In this document: positions 47,441 through 58,616 of the stretch, in pieces
How positions within the stretch are numbered: the stretch's first letter is position 1
How the letters are laid out: the number at the start of each line of letters is the position of its first letter
Assembly: GCA_007922195.1 (NCBI GenBank)
Contig: ML682014.1
Location: forward strand, 3,560,631 to 3,624,630
Length of the DNA: 64,000 bases
DNA from: Podocnemis expansa
Lineage: Eukaryota > Chordata > Testudines > Podocnemididae
Direction: 5' to 3'
Program-made: the position numbers and the translations under genes
Notes under the pieces: generated by a model
Database searches by the model: none
Told to the model about the DNA's origin: nothing
Seen by the model: the letters and a program-made list of their open reading frames with translations, nothing else

Positions 47441-49895
47441 AGGATAACATGCCCAGGTCTGTGGCTCAGAGTACGGACAGTAAGTGTCTTTAGCATCCCA
47501 TACACCCAAAGAGAAATAGGTCGCCATTGTCATCCAGAAGCCGACCATCTGAGACTATTACCAGGTTGGAGACAACTTATTTGGCACAGGGACATAAGCT
47601 GTTGGGGCATTCTCATGCAGGTCTCATGCCATTGCTAAGGTGCAGTCTAACCAAAACAGGAAGCTGGGTAGTGCTCAGGTGACAGATGGCTTTGAACACA
47701 CAAGGTTCTGAAAGTCCATTGGGGCATCTGTTAGAACTCAGGAGCCTGACAGTTCTCTCGTTTTCAGCAGCTAAGATGCAGAATTTATAAACAAAAAATA
47801 ATTATTTTTCCATGTTGCTCCAAGATCTGGTGGATCAGCGAACAGGGGTTTATGGACAGAAATGCAGGGTTGCTTATGAAGGTCCCCAAGTCTGGGATCT
47901 TTCGGAACTCACTATGATTTAAATTAATGGATTAAGGACTGTTTTCCCTCACGTGTGCTGTAGCCATTAATGGTGTGAACAAGGTTGGTCTAGTTATTCT
48001 GGGTGTGGGAGATGTGGCATATCTCCATATGCCCTTGTTAGTAAATTAATTCACAGCTCACTTGGACGGAAGTAAGAAAACACTAACTTCCACCTCCGTT
48101 GTTGCAGAATGGTAATCAAGTGTGCGTAGCATTGTTTATGGATCAGAGTGGAAGCATAGGGTGGAGGGGAAGAGTGTTCCCTTCATCACAAATGAACATT
48201 GTGTTTTACACAGTATTTGTAAAAGCAAGAGGGGGAAGCCTTACTGATGTGTTGGAGACTGAGGTGAGATGATTTGACTCAGACATTCAAGCAGCCAGCA
48301 AGGGATCTCATAGAGCAGTGGTTTTCAAACTTAGGGTTGGGACCCAGTATTGGGTCACAACACCCCCTGCTGCAACTGCCAAAAAGACTGGAGTGCATTG
48401 CTCAAATGTGAAATTGCTGGGTCGCAGGCATAAGTGATTTTTTTTCCAACTGGGTCCTGAGGAAAAAAGTTTGAAAACCACTGCCATAGAGAGCACAAAT
48501 ACCTGTGGAAATACTGTCAAAGGGCATCATTACATAGGTTCTGAGGGTGTTGATAACTAACTGATTTAATGTAATGAGGAGCTCTAAACAGGATGTCAGG
48601 TTCCTGCAGTTTTACATGCCTGTTAAAAACCAAACTAATGTCACATTCTAAATCTTACCAGCAACAGGATACAAATTAAAACCCACATGATGTACTTTTT
48701 TCATTATGGGACATACTCCATGATATAAAATGCCTCCCATCCTTTATAAGCAATTTCTGTCCTTTAGTCTCAACTTTTTTTAAGGTAAAATGAAGACAGA
48801 AAATATTAAAATCAAAGATGAAAAACATTTTAAATATATGCAGATTAAATTGCTAACAAATTACACTATCAATTTGTATGATTTTTAAAATTAATCTCTT
48901 GTCCAAACTGTCTATCTGAAATTTCTGGGTTTTGCGTTTGAATCTCTGATCTAGTAAAAAGATGTGCAGTAATTCTTGGCAGCAGACTGCTCATATTGGC
49001 TACGCATTGGAGGCAGTCCAAAAGTGTAATCACTTTTGTTATTGGACTTAATATGAATTCTAATTATCATGAGTGTTGTCCTGTAAGTGCTTAACTCTAT
49101 CAGTTCCCACTGACCTCCTTCTAGAGGAGACTCAATCTAGGCTGCTTTGCTATGCTGATTTGAAGTAATAGAATTAAACTGCAAGTTCACATTGAGGGAA
49201 ACTGTGTTGATAAACTCATCTCTATTTGGACCAGTTCATAAACCTATTGGTTATGGCAGCAGCAGACACTCTGTTGCAAAGTAGAGCACTTATTGATCTC
49301 CGTCTACACAGATCCTGTTAATAGTCAAGTAACCTCACAGCTGTTTCACAGAAATGCTGGTTTTGCGGTCTGAGCTTTGAGAATAAATTAAAAAATCTGC
49401 CCCTACTGTTTCATTTTCTTCTCTGCTTCCTAAAATATTGAAGAGCAACTCAATGCTGTACCATTAAAATAATGACCACACATGCATGCTATTCTTCTTA
49501 CATTTGACAAAATGACAAACTATAAGGAGGTGTTCTTTCCTTTGTTCCACTAATTGAACTTTGTACATGTGATATATCTAAAAGAACATAATTAACGCAA
49601 AAGCAAATTGCACTTTTATTTCTTTGTTTTCTGACTTTTTGTTGTCACTGATAACACTTGGCATTATTCTCTAATTTTTCTTCCTATTATAATAATTTTA
49701 TTTGCCTTTTCTTTTCTTGTAGACCATGTGATTGACTCATATGGAAACTGCAGGAGGAAGTTGTTGTGGGGTGTGGGATCACATTAAGCAAATCTGACAA
49801 TTCTCAACCAATCTGGGGTGTGTGCCCTGCTTCTTAGTAGTTGGCTCTGAGGTTGGTATTCATGCTTGTGAGCTACTGCAGGACAGCCCTGGTAC
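47441..49895. other. Intergenic DNA
   Basis: No gene recognised. It holds one well-bounded hAT-like MITE (48316-48483); the rest is AT-rich single-copy-looking sequence. Confidence 0.5.
48316..48483. mobile_element. hAT-like MITE, CAGTGGTTTTCAAACT family
   Basis: 168 bp with perfect 16-bp inverted ends CAGTGGTTTTCAAACT and AGTTTGAAAACCACTG. Flanks TCATAGAG (48308-48315) and CCATAGAG (48484-48491) agree at 7 of 8. Confidence 0.92.
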
Positions 49896-50292
49896 CAGAG
49901 TCATAACTAGGGCTTCCACCATGCAGGGCAGGCAGACCCAAGGGCGCCCCCCAGGACCCGATCCATCTCGGTGGCGGGGATGCCTCCAGCCCCACTGGGC
50001 AAGAGCAACCAGGGACCCGACGGGGGGATGCCTCCCCTGCTGCCAGGAGAATGCAGCCTGAGACCTGGCAGGGGGGTTTCTCCAATGCCATCAGAAGAAT
50101 GTGGCCAGGGGCTGGCGGCAGGGTGTTTCTGTGAATGGAGAGTGCAGCCAGCACCTTCAGGGTTAAGGCAAGAGAAACTCCTCCAGCCTAGCTCCAGGAG
50201 GAATGTGCCTATGCAGGTACAGTGTGGTGGGGCCCTTTAAAATTTGGTACCTGGAGCTTTGTCCTGTTCACCCTGCCCTGCTTACAGCCCTG
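49896..50292. mobile_element. hAT-like element with perfect 8-bp duplication
   Basis: 397 bp from CAGAGTCATAACTAGGGC to CTTACAGCCCTG, flanked on both sides by CCTGGTAC (49888-49895 and 50293-50300). The GC-rich interior explains long spurious reading frames on both strands. Confidence 0.88.
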
Positions 50293-50486
50293 CCTGGTAC
50301 AGAGCTCCTGGTTGGGTTTGCCATCAGGGATTATTGTTTGCCCCCATGGAATTATTAGCAAAGGATTCAGCACCAATAATACGTAGCTCTTCTAAGATCC
50401 GTTAGACCTTGGGGTAATCTGTTTAGAGACTCTGCCATTCCTGTTTTGTGTACACATCTGGTTAAGGCTGCTGTCACTTCCCAAGC

Positions 50487-50620
50487 TCCAAAGGGAGTCT
50501 AGTTCAGTAAAACAAACAAGGAGTCTGGTGGCACTTAAAGGCTAACAAATTTATTTATTGCATGAACTTTTGTGGGGGAAAATTCCACTGATGAAGTGTG
50601 GAATCCCACTAGAGTGTGGA
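50487..50620. repeat. Foldback repeat, left-arm copy
   Basis: Left-arm sequence: AGTCTAGTTCAG, AACAAACAAGGAGTCTGGTG, 'ctaacaaatttatttattgcatgaac' and the start of the central 'ggaaaattccact'. The right arm is missing. Confidence 0.75.
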
Positions 50621-51272
50621 ATGCTGCTGCTCATTACACTTTGGACTCTTGGGACTTGAGTTCCTTACATCAGTGTAAATCAGGAGTAACTCCATTGAAG
50701 TTGGAGTTCTTTTGGTGTAAATGAAAAAGACTTTCCATACTGGAGAAACATATAAAACCAGTACATTCTAGTAGGCATTTATTGCACTCAAATACCTTAA
50801 CTTTTTTGCTTGGTAAAAATATATCCTTCATTATATTATTTGTACAACATGTTTTTAAAATTTGTATAAAATAAGGTGCTAATTTCATTGTGAGTGAGGA
50901 ACTGGTGCCCTGAAGAAGCCTCTAAAGTTTTGCTTAAGTTAAGGTTTGAAGGAAGTACAGCCACATTACATACAGTTGAAGGTAAATCACTATCTGTCCT
51001 ACTCTTTTCTTATGGTATCCTGGATACAAATCTATTTTGGTCAACATTTGGAATCTCACTTTTGAAACAAGATTTCAAGCACTTGGCTAAATGGCTTTAA
51101 GGAGTGTACAACTTCCTCATGGCTTCTATTCAGAATGGAGGCCTGGACAAACCTTACAAGCTACAGCCCATCTTTCAAGCAATGCAGAATTGCTTTCTTT
51201 TGTACATGGCCTTATGTTTTTGTTATGCACTCTAGTTTTAAATGTCCCAAGCAAAGGTGCTTCCCTTTGGAA

Positions 51273-51463
51273 AAACAAACAAGGAGTCCTGTGGCACTTA
51301 AAGAACTAACTAATTTATTTATTGCATGAGCTTTCATGATAGAAGATCCCACTTCAGGATCTTCTCCCACGAAAGCTCAGGCGATAAGTAAATTTGTTAG
51401 TCTTTAACTGCCACAGGACACCTTGTTTTACTGAACTAGACTAACCCAGCTGCCCCTTTGGAA
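51273..51463. repeat. Foldback repeat, complete two-armed copy
   Basis: The left arm has AACAAACAAGGAGTCCTGTG, 'gcacttaaagaactaac' and GCATGAGCTTTCATGATAGA. The right arm has CTTCTCCCACGAAAGCTCA, GTTAGTCTTTAACTGCCACA and GGACACCTTGTTTTACTGAA, ending CAGCTGCCCCTTTGG. The arms are inverted copies and could fold into a hairpin of about 80 bp. No open frame was seen, so it would be non-autonomous. Confidence 0.82.
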
Positions 51464-51482
51464 AGTCTTTCATGCTATTACC

Positions 51483-51670
51483 CAGGGGTCTCAAAGTCAA
51501 ATCACCATGAGGCTCGCATGAGGACTAGCACATTAGTCTGAGGGCTGAACCACTGAAACCTTTTCATACAACAATATTGCAAATATTGGTAACAACTGTG
51601 TCACTGCAGGCTGCAGGAAATAGCTTTAGGGGCTGCATGTGGCCTGTGGGCCGTGTATTTGAGACCCCTG
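51483..51670. mobile_element. hAT-like MITE, CAGGGGTCTCAAAC family, copy 5 (perfect duplication)
   Basis: 188 bp from CAGGGGTCTCAAAG to ATTTGAGACCCCTG, flanked by identical CTATTACC (51475-51482 and 51671-51678). This copy best defines the family boundaries. Confidence 0.93.
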
Positions 51671-51712
51671 CTATTACCTGTCTTTCAGGACAGGGAGTCT
51701 TTATCCATGGAT

Positions 51713-51996
51713 AGCGTTACCAAATGTCAGGCAAAAGGAAGACGTGCCCTCTTTACTTTTACGTCCTCCCTCTGTCACACACTTTAAAACACATGATTTT
51801 GTCTGGCTTTTTACTTACAGGGGTTAAAGTATGCTGGAATGCCACAGAATATCTTATTTTTAGGGGAAAGTTTTCCAGGGCCCCCTCAGAACAGAAGACT
51901 ATTGCATTAATATTACATTTTCTCCATGTGTCCTCCAATGTCCTTCTTTTCGTACTTCCCTGTCCTCCTTTCCAGGATTTGTTATCTGGTAGCCCT
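51713..51996. mobile_element. Inverted-repeat element, AGGGTTGCCAGAT family
   Basis: 284 bp, from AGCGTTACCAAATGTC to TTATCTGGTAGCCCT. It shares its interior with 5334-5584. Confidence 0.75.
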
Positions 51997-52164
51997 AGCC
52001 ATGAAGGATACTCAGTGTTCATTTGCTCAGTCTTGACTTCATCCCCTTGCTCTCAGTTCTCCCCACCTCAGCCACCTTGCTTTCTTGACTTGACAGCTGG
52101 GCTTTTCCTGATCTTCTGGGCAGAGGGCCCTAAGAGTGACTTCTTGGAGAATTCTGCCAAGTTC

Positions 52165-53667
52165 CAAAGGGGCAGTCACATTAGTCTAGTCCAGCGTGCA
52201 CCAACAAACAAACAAAACCACCACCAAGGAGTCCTGTGGCACCTAAAGACTAACAGATTTATTTTCTGCCTGAGCTTTTGTGGGAGAAAATCCCACTTAG
52301 TCAGATGCTTTGAAGATGGGGGAAGTTACAGAATGGGATGAAAACAAAAGCAAGGGAGTTTGACATGGGATCAGGTCATACAGTGACAGCAAATCAGAGC
52401 AGTTGTTAAGGTTCAGACCCTGGGAAGGCTGAAGTCAAATTACCTGTTGTAATGGGAAAAGAAGCCATAGTCTCAAGTTAGTCCTGCTGAACTGGAATTA
52501 ATATGCAAATTAGATTGTGTGAAAGTGGGATGAAATTGAGGTTATGGCTGCTTTTCTCTTTACAACAGTTAATGTGACTTCAACCTTCTCAGGGTTTGAA
52601 CCTTAACAACTGTTCTGATTTGCTGTCATTGTATGACCTGATCCCATGTCTTAAATTTCCTTGCTTTTGTTTTCATCCATTCTGTAACTTCCCCCATCTT
52701 CAAAGCATCTGACGACGTTGGATTTCTCCCATGAAAGCTCATGTGAAAAATAGATCTGTTAGTCTAGGGTTTGGCAAACTTTGCTGATTGCTATCCTGGT
52801 CCTTCCTCCCTAACTCTTGGCTTTTGCCAGTGGCCCCCTCTGCTGAAAAAACATGGTGACTGCTGAAAATTCAGCAGTAATCCATGGCTGGAGTGGGAGT
52901 GCTTCCCAGGCATGCCAGGGAAAGAAGTGGCCCACAGTGGCTCATCTTGGTGGCATGCGTGGGGACAAGTGTCCCCAGGCATGCCATGAAAAGCAGCAGC
53001 TTTTCCCAGGGCTTCCTAAGCATGCTGTGGAAAGAATCTGCCTGGAGTGGCGCCTTTGAGGAGCATCACACTACAGGAAGGAGCCATTCTGTGCAGCTTT
53101 TACCTGTGTCACAGGGAGGCATAGGGAGGGGTGTTGCTGGCACCTGGCACACCGGGCTTTTGCCCCAAATCCCAGTACCTGTACCCTGAGTCCTGGCATA
53201 GCCCCTGCCTCACCCAGTCTCTGGCTGGAGACCTGGGCCCAGCTGCCCGTGCTGGCAGTGGCTGCTGCTGGGCTGCCTGTGGCTGTGGCTGCTTCTCTCT
53301 GCCTTGTCCCTGGCTGGTGATCTGGGGCCAGGCTGGCAGCAACAGGGGCCCAAAGCTGGGTCAGGCCTGAGTGCAGAATCAGGGCTGGGGGCGTTGCTTG
53401 CACCCAGGGGGTGAGGCCTGGGCCCATGCTTTGGGTCCTTCCTGGGGGCAGCGACGCTCCCGGGCATAGGCATGGGGTGATGCCTTGTGTCCCATCGGCA
53501 TCCAAAGGAAGCTGCTTGGAGTGGCTTTTGGTGGCAGGAGTGGCAATTTCTGTGGTACTGCCAAGGGTGACTTGGGCTGCTGTGAATGCCTTGGGTGCTA
53601 CTGTTGGCACACCTGCTGGGGGGTGCCTACCCCTGTGTTTGCCTTTAAGTGCCACAGGACTCCTTGG
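52165..53667. repeat. Long foldback repeat interrupted by a hAT-like element
   Basis: The left arm runs from CCAAAGGGGCAGTCAC through GGAGTCCTGTGGCACC to about 52460. The right arm runs from about 52590 to 52763 and resumes at 53645-53667 with TTAAGTGCCACAGGACTCC. The arms match over a long inner segment: GACATGGGATCAGGTCATAC near 52362 pairs with GTATGACCTGATCCCATGTC near 52633. A 0.87-kb hAT-like element (52765-53636) splits the right arm. Confidence 0.8.
52765..53636. mobile_element. hAT-like element with internal repeats, nested in the foldback
   Basis: About 872 bp, starting TAGGGTTTGGCAAACTTTGC and ending GGTGCCTACCCCTGT. Flanks GTTAGTCT (52757-52764) and GTTTGCCT (53637-53644) agree at 6 of 8. 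It shares with 38584-39127 the internal module AAG(A)AGCTGCNTGGAGTGG plus a 3' segment ending in a 'cccctg' terminus. The extra length is GC-rich internal sequence with spurious frames. Confidence 0.65.
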
Positions 53668-54387
53668 CTATGTCCACATGTAGTTTTTAAATTGAAACAA
53701 GTCATTGTTTTGATTTAAAAGTCGTGTCCGAGCAACGTTTTGTTATTTCAAATGGATGAGCCCTGTCATTTTGAAATAACGAACCTTATTTTGAAATAGC
53801 AAAACCTAGGCTGAAATCACATACCTGTTATTTCAAAAGCCTTGTTTTGAAATAATGCCGTTCGGATCTGTTATTACAAAATAACCATGATTTCAAATGA
53901 ACACTTTTGCCCTTCTCCTTCCCAGCGTGCCTTTCTTTTTCTGTATATTAGGCAGGGCTATGGCCCAGGCAAGGAGGCCATGTTGCTGCCCACTCCTGCT
54001 TCAAAATACCCAGCCCTGCCTCCGTACCAGAGCCGCCACACCCCAGCAAGCCTCGCAGGAGGGCGCCAACCAATGTTCCCTCTAACAACTCACAGACCAT
54101 GTGCGCAAAACCATTTCTTTGTGAGCACCAACATGAGCACTCTTGAATATTTTTGCGCACACTTTTTATCAAGGGCGCAGGTTTCATGACCTGTGTGTGC
54201 ATGGAGGGAACAGCAGCGCCAACCTTTGAGCGGCCACCAAAAGGGCACAGCGCCCTTGCCGTCCCTCCGCTGTGCCAGCGTGGCATGCCACACATGGGAG
54301 TGCGGCTCCGGATTTGGCGGGGTTTTTTGCTTATTTCGATTTAAGTTAATTCGAAAGGACGATTTCGAAATGGGTGTGAACATCACC
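53666..54387. mobile_element. GGCTATGTCCACAT inverted-repeat element next to GIPC2
   Basis: 722 bp, starting GGCTATGTCCACATGTAG and ending GGGTGTGAACATCACC, with 3-bp CTT on both sides. Subterminal 'atttcaaat' and 'ttcgaaat' motifs recur as in 59964-60605. A hAT-like element (54071-54215) is nested in it. It ends 94 bp before the GIPC2 ATG. Confidence 0.6.
54071..54215. mobile_element. Nested hAT-like element with perfect 8-bp duplication
   Basis: 145 bp from CAATGTTCCCTCTAAC to GGAGGGAACAGCA, flanked by identical GCGCCAAC (54063-54070 and 54216-54223). Confidence 0.8.
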
Positions 54388-54481
54388 CTTTTTTTTTTCC
54401 CTTTCAGGAAACGCCACCCAGCTCCGGAAGGGGACAGGCGCCTCTGCAGCAGCCTGCGGGAGCGGCGGAGCGGGGCGCACC
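54388..54481 (+). promoter_or_regulatory. GIPC2: GIPC2 5' UTR / proximal promoter, with acceptor-like site
   Basis: GC-rich DNA directly upstream of the GIPC2 ATG. It opens with a pyrimidine tract and CTTTCAG (ending 54407), which has the form of a strong splice acceptor. If used, the ATG exon would be preceded by a non-coding exon; otherwise the 5' UTR is short. Confidence 0.45.
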
Positions 54482-54706
54482 ATGCCGCTGCGGCTGCGGG
54501 GCAGGAGGAAGCGGGAGGCCAAGGAGGGCTCCCGGCTGGTGCCGGGGGAAGAGGCCCCGACGGCCCCGACCTCCCAGCCCCCGGCCCGGCTGCATTTCCA
54601 CACGCAGCTGGCGCACGGCAGCCCCACGGGCCGCGTGGAGGGTTTCGGCAGCGTGAAGCAGCTGTACGAGCAGATCGCCCAGGCTTTCCGCATCCCCGCC
54701 GCCCAG
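54482..54706 (+). CDS. GIPC2: GIPC2 first coding exon (partial gene)
   Basis: GIPC family PDZ adaptors bind the C-termini of transmembrane proteins and couple endocytic vesicles to myosin VI. This exon encodes 75 residues: MPLRLRGRRK, a basic and variable stretch (PGEEAPTAPT), then the conserved N-terminal GIPC homology segment RLHFHTQLAHGSPTGRVEGF followed by KQLYEQIAQAFRIPAAQ. It ends at donor CAG|GTAAGG (intron from 54707), phase 0. The PDZ domain and C-terminal helical domain come from later exons, which I did not find before 64000. GIPC1 and GIPC3 share the HTQLAHGSPTGR segment, but the MPL.LRGKKK-like start and the position after DNAJB4 support GIPC2. The exon lies in a CpG-rich block. 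Confidence 0.93.
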
Positions 54707-56167
54707 GTAAGGCGCCGGGGTCGGACCCGCTTCGCGTTCACACGGGCGGCGTGGAACCGAATCGGCGGCAGCGCTGCCCTTGCAAAACCCGCGGGGCTTT
54801 CTTCCTCCCCTCGGGGCAAACAAACGAGCCGGCCGGTGGCAAAACGACTGGATTGGTGGCCTGAGCTTTGGTGGGAGAAAATGCCAGCTGATGCTAGCTG
54901 GAAGTGCGTGGTGAAGTGGGATTTTCTCCCACCAAAGCTCAGCGCAGAAAGAAATGTGCCTGCAAAAAAGTTTGGTTGTGGGTGAAGGAAAGAAGCATCA
55001 GCACTTAGTGGCTTAAAAAGGAGTTGGGTGGTAGCATCAGGTGTACAGTCGCCCCCAGCTGCCTGCAGGTTTTGGTGGCTTTGCAGTCTGATTTGGTTTT
55101 CCCCCAAATGTTTCTCTTTCCCCTGTTGCTGTTTCAAAGCCCCCAGAGAAGAGAGGAGACGGTAAGGGGGTCACCAAGGGCAAGTGCAGCAGTTTGGTCC
55201 CCAATCCCTATGGCTCCATGGGGAAATGTACAGACTTACAGAACTAAGACATTTTCACTAACCTGCTGTCCAGCACAATTTAGCACTTGTAAAGGAAGCA
55301 AATCAGAGTGGATTCAATGTTGTTGGCTTGCATAGTTAGGGAATTTCCTTCAGAACTGGAATTTCTGGGCTATGTGATCCTAATGGTTCATTCTGGTTTA
55401 AAAAGCAGTGGCTGTAAGGGACTGTGCACAGAAAACTCAGATCTATGATTTTTAACTTCAAAATTATGAAGAAGTGTTAAGTTTAATTTAGCCTTAACTT
55501 CAGAATGATGGGGGAGAGAGGGCAAATAAAGAGAGCTGCATGGGATGTTTTCTTCCTAGCCAAATAATTAATTTAAAAGGCCCAGTATTGAAGCAGGTGG
55601 CTTAAAGCTGTGTTAGGAAGGTCCACCCTTTCCTTAATAGAAACCTTCTTTGATCCTTTTTTGAATCAAGTTTGAAAACTGATTTGTTTGGATTATGGTT
55701 TACTTGTGTTTGTAAATGCATTGCTTTGATCTTAGCATGATAGTGACCCCACGCAACTGTTCCTTTAGATGGCTGTGGACACTTTACAGTTTTAAATGTC
55801 AAACTAAAACAAAGTGCAAATATTTTGAAAGGCTTGCATTTGATTTTTTTAATGTTTACATGCTAACTTGTTTGGTTTTGTTAAGTATGAATGTGTCGCT
55901 TAGTTTGGCTTCTTCACTATCAGTGTAGTGGGGAAGAATGAATAGATTTTATTCTAGAAACAGAGGTAGCAGTGTTTCCTTTACTAATGTTGTGTCAAAC
56001 TATCCCAAAGTGAAAGTGGGGCCACATTCTTGAACATATAGCCTAACTAGTCATTCAGTTTCATTTGGTTATTAAGAACTGTTTCATTTCCCCCATTTCT
56101 TTGTGTGCCAGTCCTTTCCCTGCCTTGTTTCTCTCTGTTCTCCTTCCCTATTGATTCTCCGTTCCAT
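54707..56167 (+). other. GIPC2 intron 1, first part
   Basis: CpG-rich at first, then AT-rich. It contains a short foldback core at 54852-54955 and no other recognised element. Confidence 0.7.
54852..54955. repeat. Foldback repeat, short inner-core copy
   Basis: The left arm TGAGCTTTGGTGGGAGAAAA (54861-54880) and the right arm TTTTCTCCCACCAAAGCTCA (54922-54941) are perfect 20-bp inverted copies. Outer arm sequence is absent. It lies 155 bp into GIPC2 intron 1. Confidence 0.85.
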
Positions 56168-57365
56168 TCACAGAATCATAGATTAATAGAAATGTAAGGC
56201 TGGAGGGGACCTCTAGAGGCTACCTCATCCATCCCCTTGCACTGAGGTAGGACCAAGTATACCTAGAAGACCTTCTCTGACAGGTGTTTGTCTAACCCCT
56301 TCTCAAAAACCTCCTATGATGGAGATTTCACAGTCTCCCTTGGAAAACTACTCCAGAGTTGAGCTATCCTTACAGTTCAGTATTAGGAATCATTTTCTAA
56401 CCTGAATCACTCTTGCTGCAGATTAAGCCCATCACTTTTTGTTCTACCTTTAGTGGACATGGAGAACAATTGATCACCATGCACCACGCAGACTGTTATT
56501 AGTCTCTTCTTAGTTTTCTTTTCTTAGGACTAATCATGCTGTGTGTGTGCATGTGAGAGAGAGAGAGATTTCCTGACAGGTCAGGTTTTCTAAACCTTTT
56601 CCCATTTTTGTTGCTCTCCTCTGGACTCTGTTCATTTTATCCCCATCTTTTTCAAAGTATAGTGCCCAGAATTTGACACAGTCCTCCAGCTAAGGGCTCA
56701 CCGGTGCAAAGTACAGTGGAGCAATTATCAGCCATCTCTTATCTGTAATTCCTGTTAATACACACCTCCGAATATTATTTTGCATAACTGCAGCGCATTG
56801 GTGGCTTATCTTCAATTTCAGATTGACCCTTCATCCTTTCCAGCAGTACTACCCCTTGTCTAGCTAGTCCCTATATTGTATTTATGCTTTTGATTTTTCC
56901 TTTCTAAATGTGGTACCTTGCATTTGTCTATATTTCATCTTGTTGATTTGAGATCAATTCTTCAATTTATCAAAGTCATTTTGAATTCTAATCCTGTCCT
57001 TTAAGTGCTTACATTCCCTGTGAGCTTGGTGTCATATGCAAATGTTATAAGCCTATTCTCTGCTCCATTATCCAAGGCTTTAATGAAAAGGTGAAATAGT
57101 ACCAGACCCCACTGCAGGACCCCAACAGGCAGCTTTTCTCACTTTTGAGAGCAACCGTTGATAAGTGCTTCTTGAGTATGGTTTTTCAACCAGTTTTGCA
57201 CTAATATTGTAGTAATTCCATCTTGATCACGTTTCCCTAGTTTGTTTATAAGAACATAGTTTGGGACTCTTTCAAAAGCTTTAGGAAAATCAAGATAGAT
57301 CATGTCTACATCTTCCCCTACCTCCTCATCCACGAGGCCAGTAACTCTGTCAAAGAAGCACATGC
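56168..57365 (-). mobile_element. CR1-type LINE fragment 1
   Basis: The 3' end is at left ('cagaatcatagat' near 56171). At the right a decayed minus-strand frame (57363-57139) encodes reverse-transcriptase sequence: FFDRVTGLVDEEVGEDVDMI, YLDFPKAF, VQNWLKNHTQ, the catalytic-palm neighbourhood of CR1. It is broken by stops and truncated at about 57365. Confidence 0.8.
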
Positions 57366-57913
57366 TAACATAGAATCACAGAGCCATGGGATTAGAAGGA
57401 ACTTTAAGGGTCACTGAGTCTAATTCCCTGCCAAGATGCAGGAATGAATCGTTAGTCCAAACTATCAGAGACAGATGGCTACCCTGTCTCTTTTTGAAAA
57501 CCTCCAGGGAAAGAGCTTCCATAACTTCCCTATGAAGTTTGTTCCAGTGTTCTCAGGAGAAACTTCTTAACTGTAAGAACAGTTGATTTAATCTAAATCT
57601 AGTATGCTGTAGTTTGAACCCATCGCCTTTTGTCTTGCCCTCTGTGGCAACAGAGAAGAATTTTTCTCCCATTTTTTTATGGCAGCTTTGCAAGTATTTG
57701 AAGACCACTGTCATGTCTTACTTAATCTCTTCATTTTCCAAACTCGGTTTACCAATTTCCTTCAGCTTTTGCTCATATGGCTTCCACTACATCTCTGATC
57801 ATCTTCATCACTCATCTCTGGATCCTTTCCAGTTTCTCTGCATACTTTTTGTACAGTGGCGACCAAAACTGGACACAGTACTCTAGCTGTGGCCTAACCA
57901 GCACTGAGTAGAG

Positions 57914-58380
57914 TTGGGGCCAGACTATCAAAGGGGCTTTAGGGGCTTAAACTCTGAGCCCTGGCCAAAAAGGGGCCCTGGCTCAAGCCCCTAAAACCTC
58001 TACAGTAATCTGGCCCTCCTGCCTGGCTCAGCGCCGGCAGTGGAGAAGGGTGGGGGCAGGGCCCTGGGCCAGAGGCTGGGCTCTGCATTCCTTCCCGTAC
58101 CTGGGCCAGCTGATGCCCCATCTGCTTTGTCCATCACGGGGGGAGCCAGTGAGGCCTCCGATGCTCCCACTTCCATCTTCTAGGGTCTGCTGCATGGCAG
58201 CTGCCCCCCCCAACCCTTGGGCAGTGCTCACTGGCCCCAGGCCCCCCCTGCAATGGGCAGAGGACAGCCTGTGCAACTCAGGTGTGGAGGGGTAGCTATG
58301 GTTGGGGGCAAATGGGTTCCCCACTCGGGGGGGGCTCAAAAAGGGGAGGGTCTCTTGATGGGGGGGCAGCCCAGGGCTCC
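57914..58380. mobile_element. GC-rich insertion with 10-bp flanking repeat
   Basis: 467 bp that splits CR1 copy 2 and is flanked by identical CTGAGTAGAG (57904-57913 and 58381-58390). The starting sequence is TTGGGGCCAGACTATC and the end CCCAGGGCTCC. An 8-bp hAT duplication with two extra matching bases is the simplest reading. Long reading frames in it are GC artefacts. Confidence 0.65.
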
Positions 58381-58616
58381 CTGAGTAGAGCGATCCTGTG
58401 ACTTGCATGCTACGTGGTCCAAAATTTCTTTTTCTTTTTTTGCAACAGCATTGTATTGTTGATTTATGTTGAGGTTGTGATCTACCACAACTCTTAGATC
58501 CTTCTTAACAATGCTGCTGCCAAGCCACTTATCCCCCATCCTGTGCATTTAATTTTATTTCCTGAAGTATAGCACTGTACATTTGTGTCTGCTGAATTTA
58601 ATTTTGTTGTCTATGG

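Noticed and set aside
51724..52341. 205-codon plus-strand frame
   Set aside because: Spans two unrelated repeats (an AGGGTTGCCAGAT-type element and a foldback arm); no gene-like signal.
53071..53683. Minus-strand frame of nearly 200 codons and overlapping frames on both strands
   Set aside because: Lies inside the GC-rich interior of a hAT-like element, with low-complexity Pro/Ala/Ser/Gln composition and frames open on both strands; no domain recognised.
54346..55137. 263-codon frame antisense to GIPC2 exon 1
   Set aside because: Shadow of the GC-rich GIPC2 exon and its CpG island; no recognisable domain and no plausible promoter or splice context.
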